Numbered from the stretch's first letter, positions 1 through 9,010 are shown. The stretch: DNA of 23,288 bases from Novosphingobium sp. UBA6722 (GCA_002454125.1 DKII01000122.1:10082-33369), one strand, 5' to 3'. The notes: a model not told the origin generated them from the letters alone. Translations and numbers: made by a program.

Positions 1-171
1 AAGCCACTCCATGGCGAGATCAAGCTGCCCGGCCAGGCCAACCGCTTCTACGAGGAAGCGATTGCCGCGCACCTGCTGATCGGCACCACGGCCTGCGATC
101 TGCTGCGCGCCGAAGGTGCCCGGCTCCATTCGCGCAAGCTGCGCGCCTTCAAGGAGCCGCCGTTCCGGTAA
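1..171 (+). CDS. C-terminal fragment of an unidentified protein (5' end outside window)
   Basis: Frame 1 is open from the first base to a TAA at 169-171 and encodes 56 residues ending in KEPPFR. The piece is rich in Arg, Ala and Leu, with a likely amphipathic helix (FYEEAIAAHLLIGT) and a basic end. It has no signal peptide, metal motif or named signature that I recognise, so I give no function. It is taken as real because the frame stays open, because it stops just before a good hairpin terminator, and because the codons show the GC-rich third positions of the neighbouring genes. It converges on the M2 peptidase gene. Confidence 0.6.
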   Translation, partial: KPLHGEIKLPGQANRFYEEAIAAHLLIGTTACDLLRAEGARLHSRKLRAFKEPPFR

Positions 172-173
172 TG

Positions 174-211
174 AAAAAGGGCGGCAGCACCGCAGTGCCG
201 CCGCCCTCTTT
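174..211. terminator. Bidirectional intrinsic terminator between converging genes
   Basis: A 7-bp GC stem (GGGCGGC at 179-185 with GCCGCCC at 200-206) is flanked by AAAAA at 174-178 and by TCTTT on the right. Read on the minus strand it ends in TTTTT, which is strong for the M2 peptidase transcript. On the plus strand the T-run is weaker. Confidence 0.75.
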
Positions 212-231
212 CAGGTGCCGGATGGCCAGGC

Positions 232-2043
232 TTACCAGCCCGACTTCATCCCCTTGTTCTGCTTGTCGAGCCACTTCTTGAGCGGCGCGAAATAGGCCAT
301 CATTGCCTTGCCGCTCATTTCGCGGCTGCCGGTGAAGGCCTGCAGCGCATCCGGCCAGGGCTTCGACGCGCCCATTTCCAGCATGGCGTTCAGCTTGGTG
401 CCGACATCCTTGTTGCCATAAAAGCTGCAGCGGTGGAGCGGACCCTTCCAGCCAGCCGCCTTGCAGGCCGCTTCGTAGAACTGGAACTGCAGGATCCGGG
501 CCAGGAAGTAACGGGTGTACGGCACCACCGCCGGCACGTGATACTTGGCCCCTGCATCAAAGGCGTCAGCCCCGCGCGGGCTTGGCGGCACGATCCCCTG
601 GTACTTAAGGCGCAGGTCGGTCCAGGCCTGCTGATAGCCTTCGGGCTTCACCTGGCCTGAGAAGATCTGCCAGCGATAGCGGTCAACCAGCAAGCCGAAC
701 GGCAGGAAAGCAACCTTGTCCATCGCCTGGCGCAGCAGCAGCCCGGTATCCTTGTCAGCCGAGGGCACCTTGCTGCGATCGAGCAGGCCGATCTGCACCA
801 GGTATTCGGGCGTCATCGACAGCGCGATGGCATCGCCGATCGCCTCATGGAAGCCGTCGTTTGCCCCGTCGAGGTAGAGCGGCGACTGCTTGTTGTAGGC
901 GCGCTGGTAATAGTTGTGGCCCAGCTCGTGGTGGATCGTCGTGAAATCGTCGCCGTTGACCTTGATGCACATCTTGATGCGCAGGTCCTCGACATTGTCG
1001 ATGTCCCAGGCCGAGGCGTGGCAGACCACTTCGCGGTCCTGCGGCTTCACGAACTGCGAACGCTCCCAGAAGGTCTTGGGCAGCGGCGCGAAGCCGAGCG
1101 AGGAGAAGAAGCCTTCGCCCGCCTTGACCATCTTCAGCGGGTCATAGCCCTTTTCCTTGAGCAGCTCGGTTACATCATAGCCAACATCGCCAGCACCCGC
1201 CGGGGCGACGATGTCATAGATGTTGCCCCATTCCTGGGCCCACATATTGCCGAGCAGGTCGGCACGGATCGGGCCGGTCTTGGCCTGCACCGCATCGCCG
1301 TACTTGGCGTTAAGCCTGCCGCGCACATAGGTGTGGAGGCTGTCGTAGAGCGGCTTCACTTCCTGCCAGAGCTTCTCGGTCAGCGCGGCGAACTCTTCCG
1401 GGCTCATGTCATAGTTGGAGCGCCACTGCGCGCCGACATCGGCAAAGCCCAACCCTTGTGCGCCTTCATTGCCCAGCGTGACGAGCTGCGCGTAATCGGC
1501 CTTGATCGGCTTGCCGACATTGTCGTGCCAGCTGGTCCACATTTCCTTCAGCTCATCGGGATTGCGGCTGGTGCCCATCCGCTCCTCGATGTCGCTGCCG
1601 TTGATCGGCTGGCCATTGAGCGTGCCCTTGCCCTTGCCATAGACGCCCTGCATCCGCGCCTTGATCGTTGCCATTTCCTGGGCCGCACCTTCGCGGGTCG
1701 GCGCGGGAAGCGTGATGGCGGTGCGCATCCGGTCCAGCTTGCGATCGGTGTCATAGGACAGGTTCGGTGTCTGGGCATACTTTGCAGCGGCCAGCGCGTT
1801 CTTGACCATCAAGGTGGTGACAGCGGCGTCGGCGCGCGCGGTCAGCGCTTCGGTGTCCTGGTTGATATAGGTCTCATAGACCCAACCGGCCTGCGCGCCT
1901 TCAATCACGGCCTGGTTGAGTTCCTTCTCCGCCTTGGCGACGAAGGCATCAGCCTCAGCCTGCGGGGTCTTGGCGTCCTGCGCCAAAGCAGGTGCGGCCA
2001 CCAGCGCCGTAGCCAGCGCGGCGAGCGAAACGATCCTCTTCAT
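232..2043 (-). CDS. Exported M2-family zinc metallopeptidase (ACE-like peptidyl-dipeptidase)
   Basis: A 603-residue protein. M2 peptidases (the angiotensin-converting-enzyme family) release C-terminal dipeptides from peptides, here presumably in the periplasm. The zinc site is visible: HELGH at residues 372-376 and the third ligand Glu400 in FHEAIGDA. The 28-residue spacing from first His to Glu equals that of human ACE. I choose the ATG at 2043 because it gives a clean signal peptide (MKRIVSLAALATALVAAPALAQ) and has GAGGA about 8 nt upstream; the open frame extends 11 codons further without such support. Length fits bacterial single-domain members. The gene is last in a minus-strand run and ends at the shared terminator. 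The 96-bp gap upstream contains CTTGAC (complement of 2115-2120), a possible -35, but no convincing -10. Substrate is unknown. Confidence 0.93.
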   Translation of the reverse strand: MKRIVSLAALATALVAAPALAQDAKTPQAEADAFVAKAEKELNQAVIEGAQAGWVYETYINQDTEALTARADAAVTTLMVKNALAAAKYAQTPNLSYDTDRKLDRMRTAITLPAPTREGAAQEMATIKARMQGVYGKGKGTLNGQPINGSDIEERMGTSRNPDELKEMWTSWHDNVGKPIKADYAQLVTLGNEGAQGLGFADVGAQWRSNYDMSPEEFAALTEKLWQEVKPLYDSLHTYVRGRLNAKYGDAVQAKTGPIRADLLGNMWAQEWGNIYDIVAPAGAGDVGYDVTELLKEKGYDPLKMVKAGEGFFSSLGFAPLPKTFWERSQFVKPQDREVVCHASAWDIDNVEDLRIKMCIKVNGDDFTTIHHELGHNYYQRAYNKQSPLYLDGANDGFHEAIGDAIALSMTPEYLVQIGLLDRSKVPSADKDTGLLLRQAMDKVAFLPFGLLVDRYRWQIFSGQVKPEGYQQAWTDLRLKYQGIVPPSPRGADAFDAGAKYHVPAVVPYTRYFLARILQFQFYEAACKAAGWKGPLHRCSFYGNKDVGTKLNAMLEMGASKPWPDALQAFTGSREMSGKAMMAYFAPLKKWLDKQNKGMKSGW

Positions 2044-2139
2044 GGGGTCCATCCTCATAGCAAAACTTCGGGCCAAACGGCCTTGCCATCACGCTGGCGA
2101 GGCCATGCGCGGCGGTCAAGCACCTATCGGCGAATGGCG

Positions 2140-2880
2140 TCAGGCCAGCAGGAAATCGCGGATCGCCTCGCCAAGTTCCGGCTTGGTCACGCAGCTCATG
2201 TGAGTGCCGGGCACGGTAACCAGCGTGGCATTGGGCAAGGCCTCAGCCAGCAGATCGGGCGAGCCGTTGTCCCGGTCCTTGTCACCATTGACCACCAGGG
2301 TTGGCATGGTCAGCGCCGCGAGCTCGGCCGGATCGGTATCGCTGAAGGTCTGGAGCAGCAGCCGCGCCGCAACCCGGTCAACCTTCATCGTCTTCATGAA
2401 GGAGACCGCGGCAAAAGCGGGGTCGCCGTGCTTGACCTCATCAAAGCGGTCGATCGCATCGGTGAAGAAGGCGCTGCGCCCGGTCCAGCCGGCCAGCCCT
2501 TCCAGCCCCATCCCGCCGAGTGCCAGCTTGCGGGGCTTCAGGCCGTGGATCACCGCCCGCACCGAAGTGCGCGCGCCGAGCGAGAAGCCGACCAGATCGA
2601 AATCTGTCAGACCAAGTGCCTCGACCAGCGCAATCGCGTCGCGCGCCAGCACGTCGGGCGGATAGGCCGCCGGCTCATGCGGTTTGCCGCTGTCACCGTG
2701 CGCGCGCAGGTCCGGCATCAGGCATTCGAACCCGGCATCGGCCAGCAATTGCGCCTGGCCCCAGTTCATCCAGTTCATCTGGGCGCTGGAAAACAGGCCA
2801 TGCAGCAGGATCACCGGCCGCCCCGCACCCAGCCGGTGCAGCGCCAGCGGAGTGCCATCAAATGACGGAATCACTTCCAT
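2140..2880 (-). CDS. Alpha/beta-fold hydrolase
   Basis: A 246-residue cytoplasmic protein with the complete alpha/beta hydrolase pattern. It has an oxyanion-hole HG motif (LLHGLF, about residue 28) and a nucleophile elbow GFSLG with Ser100. Asp200 or Asp202 (NGDKD) is the likely acid, and His227 (PGTHMS) the likely base. No signal peptide or membrane segment. A short lid region of about 60 residues follows strand 6, typical of esterase, lactonase or haloperoxidase-like members; the sequence does not tell which ester or other bond is cut. The ATG lies 12 nt after the asd stop, so the two are probably co-transcribed. A run GGTTGAGG overlapping the end of asd may serve as ribosome site. No substrate is claimed. 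Confidence 0.9.
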   Translation of the reverse strand: MEVIPSFDGTPLALHRLGAGRPVILLHGLFSSAQMNWMNWGQAQLLADAGFECLMPDLRAHGDSGKPHEPAAYPPDVLARDAIALVEALGLTDFDLVGFSLGARTSVRAVIHGLKPRKLALGGMGLEGLAGWTGRSAFFTDAIDRFDEVKHGDPAFAAVSFMKTMKVDRVAARLLLQTFSDTDPAELAALTMPTLVVNGDKDRDNGSPDLLAEALPNATLVTVPGTHMSCVTKPELGEAIRDFLLA

Positions 2881-2892
2881 AATCCGGAAACC

Positions 2893-3918
2893 TCAACCTT
2901 TCTTGAGGTGGCGCCGTCCGAGCAGTTCGGCGATCTGGACCGCGTTGAGTGCGGCACCTTTGCGCAGGTTGTCCGAGACGCACCACAGCGACAGGCCGCT
3001 ATCGACGGTCGAGTCCTCGCGCACCCGCGAAACGAAGGTCGCACCATCGCCAACGGATTCCACGGGGGTCACGTATCCACCGTCCTCGCGCTTATCGACC
3101 AGCATCACGCCCGGTGCCTCGCGCAGCAGGTCCTGGGCCTGCTCGGCGCTGATCTCTTCCTCGAACTCCAGGTTGATCGCCTCTGAGTGGCCGACGAAGA
3201 CTGGCACCCGCACGCAGGTCGCGGTCACCTTGATCTTAGGATCGAGGATCTTCTTGGTCTCGACCACCATCTTCCATTCTTCCTTGGTTGAACCATCATC
3301 CAGGAAGCTGTCGATGTGCGGGATCACGTTGAAGGCGATCTGCTTGGTGAACTTCACCGGCGTGCTACTGTCACCCACGAAGATGTTGCGGCTCTGCTCG
3401 AACAGCTCGTCCATGCCCTGCTTGCCGGCGCCCGAGACCGACTGATAGGTCGCCACGACCACCCGCTTGATCTTCGCCGCATCGTGCAGCGGCTTCAACG
3501 CGACCACCATCTGCGCGGTCGAGCAGTTGGGGTTGGCGATGATCATCTTAGCCTTGTAGCCATCGATCGCATCGGGGTTCACCTCGGGCACGATCAGCGG
3601 CACGTCCGGGTCCATGCGGTAGAGCGAGCTGTTGTCGATCACCACGCAGCCGGCGGCGGCGGCCCGGGGCGCATGGGCCTTCGACACGTCCGACCCGGCG
3701 GCGAACAGGGCGATGTCCCAGCCGGCGAAATCGAAGTGCTCGATGTTGCGGACCTTGAGCATCTTGCCGGTCTCGCCGAACTCGATCTCGTCGCCGGTCG
3801 AGCGCGAGGAGGCAACGGCCGCCAGTTCCTCAATCGGAAACTCCCGTTCGGCCAGCACATTGAGCATCTCGCGGCCGACATTGCCCGTCGCACCGACCAC
3901 TACCACCCGGTAACCCAT
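2893..3918 (-). CDS. asd: Aspartate-semialdehyde dehydrogenase
   Basis: A 341-residue enzyme that reduces beta-aspartyl phosphate to aspartate semialdehyde with NADPH. This is the branch point to lysine/diaminopimelate, threonine and methionine. Visible features are the N-terminal dinucleotide loop GATGNVG (residues 9-15), the catalytic cysteine Cys132 in NPNCST, Gln159 in the TYQSVSGAGKQG segment, and substrate and acid-base residues Arg237 and His244 in RVPVFVGHSE. Length is normal. The ATG at 3918 has AGGAG six bases upstream. It lies 28 nt downstream of the TPR/2OG gene and 12 nt before the hydrolase. No terminator is visible on either side, which suggests it is read within a longer minus-strand transcript. 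Confidence 0.97.
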   Translation of the reverse strand: MGYRVVVVGATGNVGREMLNVLAEREFPIEELAAVASSRSTGDEIEFGETGKMLKVRNIEHFDFAGWDIALFAAGSDVSKAHAPRAAAAGCVVIDNSSLYRMDPDVPLIVPEVNPDAIDGYKAKMIIANPNCSTAQMVVALKPLHDAAKIKRVVVATYQSVSGAGKQGMDELFEQSRNIFVGDSSTPVKFTKQIAFNVIPHIDSFLDDGSTKEEWKMVVETKKILDPKIKVTATCVRVPVFVGHSEAINLEFEEEISAEQAQDLLREAPGVMLVDKREDGGYVTPVESVGDGATFVSRVREDSTVDSGLSLWCVSDNLRKGAALNAVQIAELLGRRHLKKG

Positions 3919-3946
3919 GGCTTACTCCTGTTGAATGGCGCTGCGG

Positions 3947-5305
3947 CTAGACCGGCTGGCCGCTGTTGTCCACCGGCAGCGAATCGAAGGCGACCGTCAC
4001 GCGCGGCGCGCGGCTCTCGAACTTCGTGGTGCCGTGCCACAGGTAGGACGGGAAGAGCACCAGGTGCCCTTCCTGCGGCTGCACTACTCGCCGCGGGGCG
4101 AGGTCGAGCCCGAGCGCGGCGTCGGGCACGCCAAAGGCCAGCGCGCCCTGCCCTTCGCCCGCAGCCACTTCCGGCGGCAGACTGACGTAATAGGCGCTGC
4201 TCAGCCACCCGGCAGGATGGATGTGGCTGATGTGGAAGCCCGAAGAGCCAAGGCGCACCGACCACGAGGTCGGGAAGCTGACCGAGCCGGTGAGCCGCCC
4301 CAGGAACGGATGCGCCGGATCGGGCTGGAGGCTGGCAATGCGCTGCTCGATCGCGGCCTTGGTGGCGCGGGCCAGCCCGCCGATCACCGGATCGTCCGCC
4401 TCGAACAGGTTGCCGCGCGTCTGCGTGCCGCCGCGCAGCGACTGGTCGGCCGGATGCGCCGCCAGCTGGTGCCGCGCCTCCAGCACGCCCAGCAGGCGCG
4501 GATCGAGCCCCAGGTCGATCGGCATGACCAGGTTGTCGTAATCGCACAGCCAGTGCTCGCGCTCGTCATCCAGCAAGCGCCAGGCGACGCCGAGCAGCGC
4601 CCAGCTTGACTGGTCCTTGGGCAGCAGCCGTGCCGCCATCTCTGCCGCCGCCGCCGCGCGGGCCGGATCGCCCTTGCGCAGCAGGATGTGCGCCCGGATT
4701 GTATGGGCCGGCGGATAGGTCGGTTCCTGCTCGAGCGCGGCGTCGATCCTGGCGAGCGCCTCGTCATCGCGGCCCAGTGCGCTCAGCGCCGTGGCGACGA
4801 AGCCGCTGATCATCGTGTCTATGCCAAAGCGCTGCTCGGCCTGAGCGGCGATCTCCAGCAGCGCGTCCCAGGCCTGATGGCCGCGCGCGATCGAGAGGGC
4901 CTCAACCCACAGCGCGCCGACATGGGGCGCGCGCAATAGCGCCTGGCGCAGACTGTCGAGCGCCTCGCCGCCTCGGCCCAACTGCGGCAGAAGGCTGGCC
5001 ATCGTGCTGTGCGGCTCGATCAGCTCAGGCTTGACCCGGACGGCCTCGCGATAGGCCTCCAGCGCCTCTTCAAAGCGACCGGTATCGGCCAACAGGTGCC
5101 CGCGCATCGTTGCGGTTTCAGCCAGCTTCAGCCCTTCGTTCCAGACCCGCTCGATCTGCGCCAGCGCCTCGTCCGGCCGGCCGCACTTGCGCAGCTCGAC
5201 CGCCAGATTGTGCCGCGCGATCCGGTCGGCCGGGTTGGCCGCCAGCTGCTGCTGCAAGGCGGCAACCTGGGCCGGCGATCCGGTCGGGCCGATGCCGAAG
5301 GTCAT
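3947..5305 (-). CDS. TPR-repeat protein with C-terminal putative 2OG-Fe(II) oxygenase domain
   Basis: A 452-residue protein. Residues about 12-230 form degenerate tetratricopeptide repeats (for example the A-x-x-Y-R-E-A-V-R-V-K-P unit near 81-93 and EALARIDAALEQEP near 182-195). Residues about 290-450 resemble the putative 2OG-Fe(II) oxygenase family Pfam calls 2OG-FeII_Oxy_5: FHISHIHPAGWLSSAYYVSLP (around 357-377), then LVLFPSYLWHG with His424, then RVTVAF with Arg435, the expected 2-oxoglutarate contact. His361/His363 and His424 are the likely iron ligands; the usual HxD is not obvious. No signal peptide, so probably cytoplasmic. The start ATG overlaps the stop of the S9 peptidase gene (ATGA at 5302-5305), implying translational coupling. 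The substrate is unknown, and protein or peptide hydroxylation is only an inference. Confidence 0.82.
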   Translation of the reverse strand: MTFGIGPTGSPAQVAALQQQLAANPADRIARHNLAVELRKCGRPDEALAQIERVWNEGLKLAETATMRGHLLADTGRFEEALEAYREAVRVKPELIEPHSTMASLLPQLGRGGEALDSLRQALLRAPHVGALWVEALSIARGHQAWDALLEIAAQAEQRFGIDTMISGFVATALSALGRDDEALARIDAALEQEPTYPPAHTIRAHILLRKGDPARAAAAAEMAARLLPKDQSSWALLGVAWRLLDDEREHWLCDYDNLVMPIDLGLDPRLLGVLEARHQLAAHPADQSLRGGTQTRGNLFEADDPVIGGLARATKAAIEQRIASLQPDPAHPFLGRLTGSVSFPTSWSVRLGSSGFHISHIHPAGWLSSAYYVSLPPEVAAGEGQGALAFGVPDAALGLDLAPRRVVQPQEGHLVLFPSYLWHGTTKFESRAPRVTVAFDSLPVDNSGQPV

Positions 5306-7548
5306 GGCTTCACTCCATGGCGTTCAAGGAAGGCAAAGATCGATTCCCAAAGGTGGACGCCCACCTTCGGCCCGCCGACGCGGTGGGTGTAGCCGGGGTA
5401 GAGCATCATTTCGAACGGCACCGCCTGCCCCTGCATTTTCGCTATCAGGGCAGAGGAATGCTCGAACACCACGTTGTCATCGGCCATGCCGTGGATCAGC
5501 AGCAGCGGATCCTTGATCTTGGCCGCATCGGCCATCGCGTTGGCCTTGGCATAGGCGGCGGCATCGGCTTTCGGATCGCCCATGTAGCGTTCGGTGTAAT
5601 GGGTGTCATACAGCTCCCACTTGGTCACCGGTGCGCCGGCGATCCCGGCGGCATAGACCCCCGGATTGGCCTGGAGCATCTTCAGCGTCATATAGCCGCC
5701 ATAGGACCAGCCATAGGTCGCGATCTTGTCACCCGCGACGAAGGGCAGCGTCTTCAGAAACTCCGCCCCGGCAAGCTGATCCGCAACCTCAACCCCGCCC
5801 ATGGCGCGGTAGATCTGCTTGGCGAAATCGACGCCCCGGTTGTCCGAACCGCGATTGTCGAGCTCGAACCAGATATAGCCCTTGTCGACCACCGCCTGGG
5901 CCAGCGGGCTGCCCCAGTCACGCAGCACCTGCTGGTTGCTGGGCCCGCCATAGTGCGAGAAGAAGACCGGATAGCGCTTGCCCGGCTCCAGCGGCGGAGT
6001 GATCATGTTCCAGTGCAGGACGGTGCCATCGGTGGCCGTCAGCGTGCCGTATTCGGTCGGCCGATGGCTGGCGAGATAGGGCGCATAGGGATGCTTGGCA
6101 TCCAGCTTGTTTTCTTCGACCCAGGCGATCCGCTTGCCGCTCTGATCGGCCAGGTAAACCTGCGGCGGCTGGTTGAGGGCTGAGCGTGAGATCAGCAGCG
6201 ACTTGCCGGAACGGTCCATGCTCGCGCTGTTGTGGAAGCCGGTCTCGGTCAGGCGCGTGATCTTGCCCGGGCTCTTGAGGTCCAGCGCATAGACCTGGTG
6301 CGCCAGTGGATCGTCCTTCGTGGCGGTGAAGAACACCTTGCCGCTGGCCTGATCGACTCCGGCGAGCGCGGTGACGACCCAGTCACCCTTGGTCAGCTGC
6401 CGCCACTTGCCCTGTTTGAAGTGCCACAGATGCCCAAAGCCATCGCGCTGCGACCACCAGACCAGGCTGCCATCCTTGAGGAAGCGGTAGCTGTTCGACA
6501 GGTCGATCCAGTGGCCCGCGGCGGCCGTTTCGCTGAACAGCACGCGGCTCTGGCCGGTGGCGGGATCGACGGCCAGCATATCCAGCCGGGTCTGCCCGCG
6601 GTCCTGCCGTTGGACATAGAGCGTCTTGCCATCGGGAGCCCAGTCGACCCGGGCCAGATAGATGTCCTTGTCCGGCCCCAGGTCCACCTCGACCCGCTCG
6701 CTGCCATCAGGCTTCTGCACGAACAGCGAAACCAGCGCATTGGGGGTCCCCGCCAGCGGATAGCGCTGGGCATAGGTCTTGGTCCCCTCCGCTCCGATCG
6801 CGGCGCGAGTGACCACGGCAACCGGCGCCTCGTCAAACCGCTGCACGGCGATCCGGCTGTCATCGGGCGCCCACCAGTAACCGGTGTGGCGGTCCATCTC
6901 TTCCTGTGCGACGAATTCGGCCTCGCCCCAGGAAACCGTCTCGGACGGCTCTTCCGGCGTCACCGCCTGGGCAGCCTCACCCACCTTGCCGGTCCACAGC
7001 CGCCGCCCGCGCACGAACGACACGTACGCCCCCTTCGGGCTCAGCGCCGGGTTAAGCTCATCCTCGGACGTGTCGGACAGCCGCTGGACCGAGCCATCAA
7101 GCCGGGCGAGGTACAGATCGCCGTCCAGCGGCACCAGGATCGCCTTGCTGTCGGCGGCCCATTCATAAGTGACGATACTCTTGAGGTCGCCGATCCGCAG
7201 CCGCTCCCGCTGCATCTTCTCGGCCTCGGACAGTTCCTTGCCCGAACCCAGTTTCAGCGAGTCGACCAGCATGGTCCATTGGCCAGTGGTGCGATCGAAC
7301 CCCCACAGGTCATAACGCTCGCGGTCATCCGCGCGGTTGCGCAGCAGGGTCAGGTAGCGACCATCGGGCGAGAGCTTGACCCCGCGCGGGACAGTCCCGT
7401 TCAGGCTGGGGCTGGCAAAGACGCGTTCGATGGTCAGCGGCTGGGCGGCAGGCACGGGGCTCTCCGAGGAAGTCTGGGCAAGAAGCGGGGCGGCAGGAAC
7501 GAGCGCGGCCAGCGCGCAAGCGGCAAGCAATCGGGACATCGGCGACAC
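5302..7548 (-). CDS. Exported S9-family peptidase (dipeptidyl peptidase IV type)
   Basis: A protein of about 748 residues with an N-terminal signal peptide (MSRLLAACALAALVPAAPLLAQ), a long beta-propeller region (about 40-500) and a C-terminal alpha/beta hydrolase domain. The catalytic triad is clear: Ser615 in GWSYGGY, Asp690 in ADDNV, His722 in YTHRV (numbering from the GTG start). S9B enzymes remove dipeptides, often X-Pro or X-Ala, from peptide N-termini. The start is uncertain. GTG at 7548 has GTGAG about 7 nt upstream, while ATG at 7539 gives a tidier signal peptide but poorer ribosome-site spacing. It is the first gene after the DUF418 terminator and overlaps the TPR/2OG gene by ATGA. 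With the M2 enzyme it suggests periplasmic peptide use. Confidence 0.93.
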   Translation of the reverse strand: MSPMSRLLAACALAALVPAAPLLAQTSSESPVPAAQPLTIERVFASPSLNGTVPRGVKLSPDGRYLTLLRNRADDRERYDLWGFDRTTGQWTMLVDSLKLGSGKELSEAEKMQRERLRIGDLKSIVTYEWAADSKAILVPLDGDLYLARLDGSVQRLSDTSEDELNPALSPKGAYVSFVRGRRLWTGKVGEAAQAVTPEEPSETVSWGEAEFVAQEEMDRHTGYWWAPDDSRIAVQRFDEAPVAVVTRAAIGAEGTKTYAQRYPLAGTPNALVSLFVQKPDGSERVEVDLGPDKDIYLARVDWAPDGKTLYVQRQDRGQTRLDMLAVDPATGQSRVLFSETAAAGHWIDLSNSYRFLKDGSLVWWSQRDGFGHLWHFKQGKWRQLTKGDWVVTALAGVDQASGKVFFTATKDDPLAHQVYALDLKSPGKITRLTETGFHNSASMDRSGKSLLISRSALNQPPQVYLADQSGKRIAWVEENKLDAKHPYAPYLASHRPTEYGTLTATDGTVLHWNMITPPLEPGKRYPVFFSHYGGPSNQQVLRDWGSPLAQAVVDKGYIWFELDNRGSDNRGVDFAKQIYRAMGGVEVADQLAGAEFLKTLPFVAGDKIATYGWSYGGYMTLKMLQANPGVYAAGIAGAPVTKWELYDTHYTERYMGDPKADAAAYAKANAMADAAKIKDPLLLIHGMADDNVVFEHSSALIAKMQGQAVPFEMMLYPGYTHRVGGPKVGVHLWESIFAFLERHGVKP

Positions 7549-7565
7549 GGCAAACTCACGCAGCG

Positions 7566-7595
7566 AAAAGGGCGCCCCGGCCAGCCGGGACGCCC
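7566..7595 (-). terminator. Intrinsic terminator downstream of the DUF418 gene
   Basis: On the minus strand a 12-bp stem (GGGCGTCCCGGC with GCCGGGGCGCCC, one G-T pair, 2-nt gap) is followed by TTTT at 7569-7566. It separates the DUF418 transcript from the peptidase gene, although the short gap means any peptidase promoter must lie over or next to it. Confidence 0.8.
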
Positions 7596-7633
7596 CTCTC
7601 TAACCAGCTTTGCGGCCAGCGCCAGAGGCTGGA

Positions 7634-8971
7634 TCAATCGGCCGCCGGCAGCCGCCGGAACGGCTGCTTCTTGCAATAGGCCAGGCTGCGCCACAGCCAT
7701 TCCAGCGGGCCGCTCGCAAACCAGCGCATCCACAGGTTCGCCAGGATCAGCTGGAAGACCACCACCACGCTGGCGAGACCGGCCAGCCAGGCCCAGCCCG
7801 GTGCCATCGGCCAGTGCAGGCCAGCCGGCGAATAGAGGATATGCACGCCGATCACCTGCTGCATCAGGTAAAGCGTGAAGGCCATCTGCCCCGCCGCCAG
7901 GAATGGCCACATGATCTTGCGTCCGATTACCCCGCGCATCAGCAGGTTGATCAGCGCGACATGACCCACCGATACCGCGATCCGCGCCAGTTCACTGGTC
8001 ATCCAGATTGTTTTCGGGATCGGCTGGAAGGTCATCCGCTCCAGCCCGCCGACATAGCGCGCGGTCAGGCCGAAGCCGTAGGCCACGATCAGCGCAATCC
8101 AGTAATCGCGGGTCGAGCGCTGCCCCTGGATGAAGCCCAGCTTCCAGGCAGCGATCCCCAGCAGCATCACGGTGAATGCCTCGGCAATGCCGCCCAGCAG
8201 CGATCCCTTGCCGACGATCAGGATATAGGTCGAAATCAGGAACCCGGCATAGTCCATGAACGAGCCGGAGCGGGCCTTTACCTCATCCTTGGTCAGCTTC
8301 TCGACCACTGGCTCCTTGCCGTTGATCCGGTCGACCTTTTCCTGCCATTCCTTGATGGCTTCGGCCTCCTTGGCGGTCAGCTTCTGGCCCTTGGCCTGCT
8401 TCTCCACCGCAACCGTATGGGTCTGCTGCAATTCGGTACGGCTGACATATTCGAAGGCTGGAACGACCACCTGGACCGTGGCCAGCAGCAGACCCAGCGG
8501 GATCAGCCAACGCACGCTCAGCTTGCGGAACGGAAACAGCGCCAAGGCACAAAGCGCATAGATATGGAGGATATCGCCCGGCCAAAGCAGTACGAAGATG
8601 TTGATCAGGCCAAAGGCCAGCAGCCACAGGTTGCGGCGGATATAGAGGTCTGCCACCGCCACCGGGCCATCGGGTTCCATCGCCTTGGCCGCAGTGACCA
8701 TCAGCCCGGCCCCGAACAGCAGTTCCAGCATCCCGCGCTGGGTGCCTTCCAGAAAGGTCGTCATGAACAGCCAGACCTGCTGGTCCAGCGGAGTCCAGCC
8801 CATCGCCCGGATATCGCCGAGGAAGGCCGAGATCGGCCCCGACATCGCCGGCACGTTCATGTAAAAAATGCCGAGAATGGCAAATCCGCGCAGTGCATCG
8901 AGCACGGCGATGCGGTCCTTGCCGCGCACGGGCGCCAGGGCCGGTACGGCCCCCTGTTGGCCTGTCATCAT
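7634..8971 (-). CDS. DUF418-family multi-pass membrane protein
   Basis: A 445-residue integral membrane protein with roughly 8-10 hydrophobic segments. The family signature is present near the N-terminus (LDALRGFAILGI, about 24-35), with a second conserved patch WPGDILHIYAL (about 130-140). The C-terminal DUF418 part holds the AGQMAFTLYLMQ segment. Between two membrane segments lies a hydrophilic, highly charged stretch of about 60 residues (about 177-236, many Lys/Glu). The family's function is not established; some members are annotated as putative transporters or acyltransferase-like. I choose ATG 8971 over ATG 8983 because GGGGAG stands 5-6 nt upstream of it. It forms its own transcription unit between two terminators, with a palindromic element upstream. 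Confidence 0.85.
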   Translation of the reverse strand: MMTGQQGAVPALAPVRGKDRIAVLDALRGFAILGIFYMNVPAMSGPISAFLGDIRAMGWTPLDQQVWLFMTTFLEGTQRGMLELLFGAGLMVTAAKAMEPDGPVAVADLYIRRNLWLLAFGLINIFVLLWPGDILHIYALCALALFPFRKLSVRWLIPLGLLLATVQVVVPAFEYVSRTELQQTHTVAVEKQAKGQKLTAKEAEAIKEWQEKVDRINGKEPVVEKLTKDEVKARSGSFMDYAGFLISTYILIVGKGSLLGGIAEAFTVMLLGIAAWKLGFIQGQRSTRDYWIALIVAYGFGLTARYVGGLERMTFQPIPKTIWMTSELARIAVSVGHVALINLLMRGVIGRKIMWPFLAAGQMAFTLYLMQQVIGVHILYSPAGLHWPMAPGWAWLAGLASVVVVFQLILANLWMRWFASGPLEWLWRSLAYCKKQPFRRLPAAD

Positions 8972-9010
8972 AGTTCTCCCCATCCCAAAGGATGGCGTGA
9001 ACCTAGCAGG

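Noticed and set aside
847..2865. 672-codon open plus-strand frame opposite the M2 peptidase and hydrolase genes
   Set aside because: It spans two well-supported minus-strand genes and the gap between them, has no domain signature or ribosome site, and is the expected shadow in GC-rich DNA.
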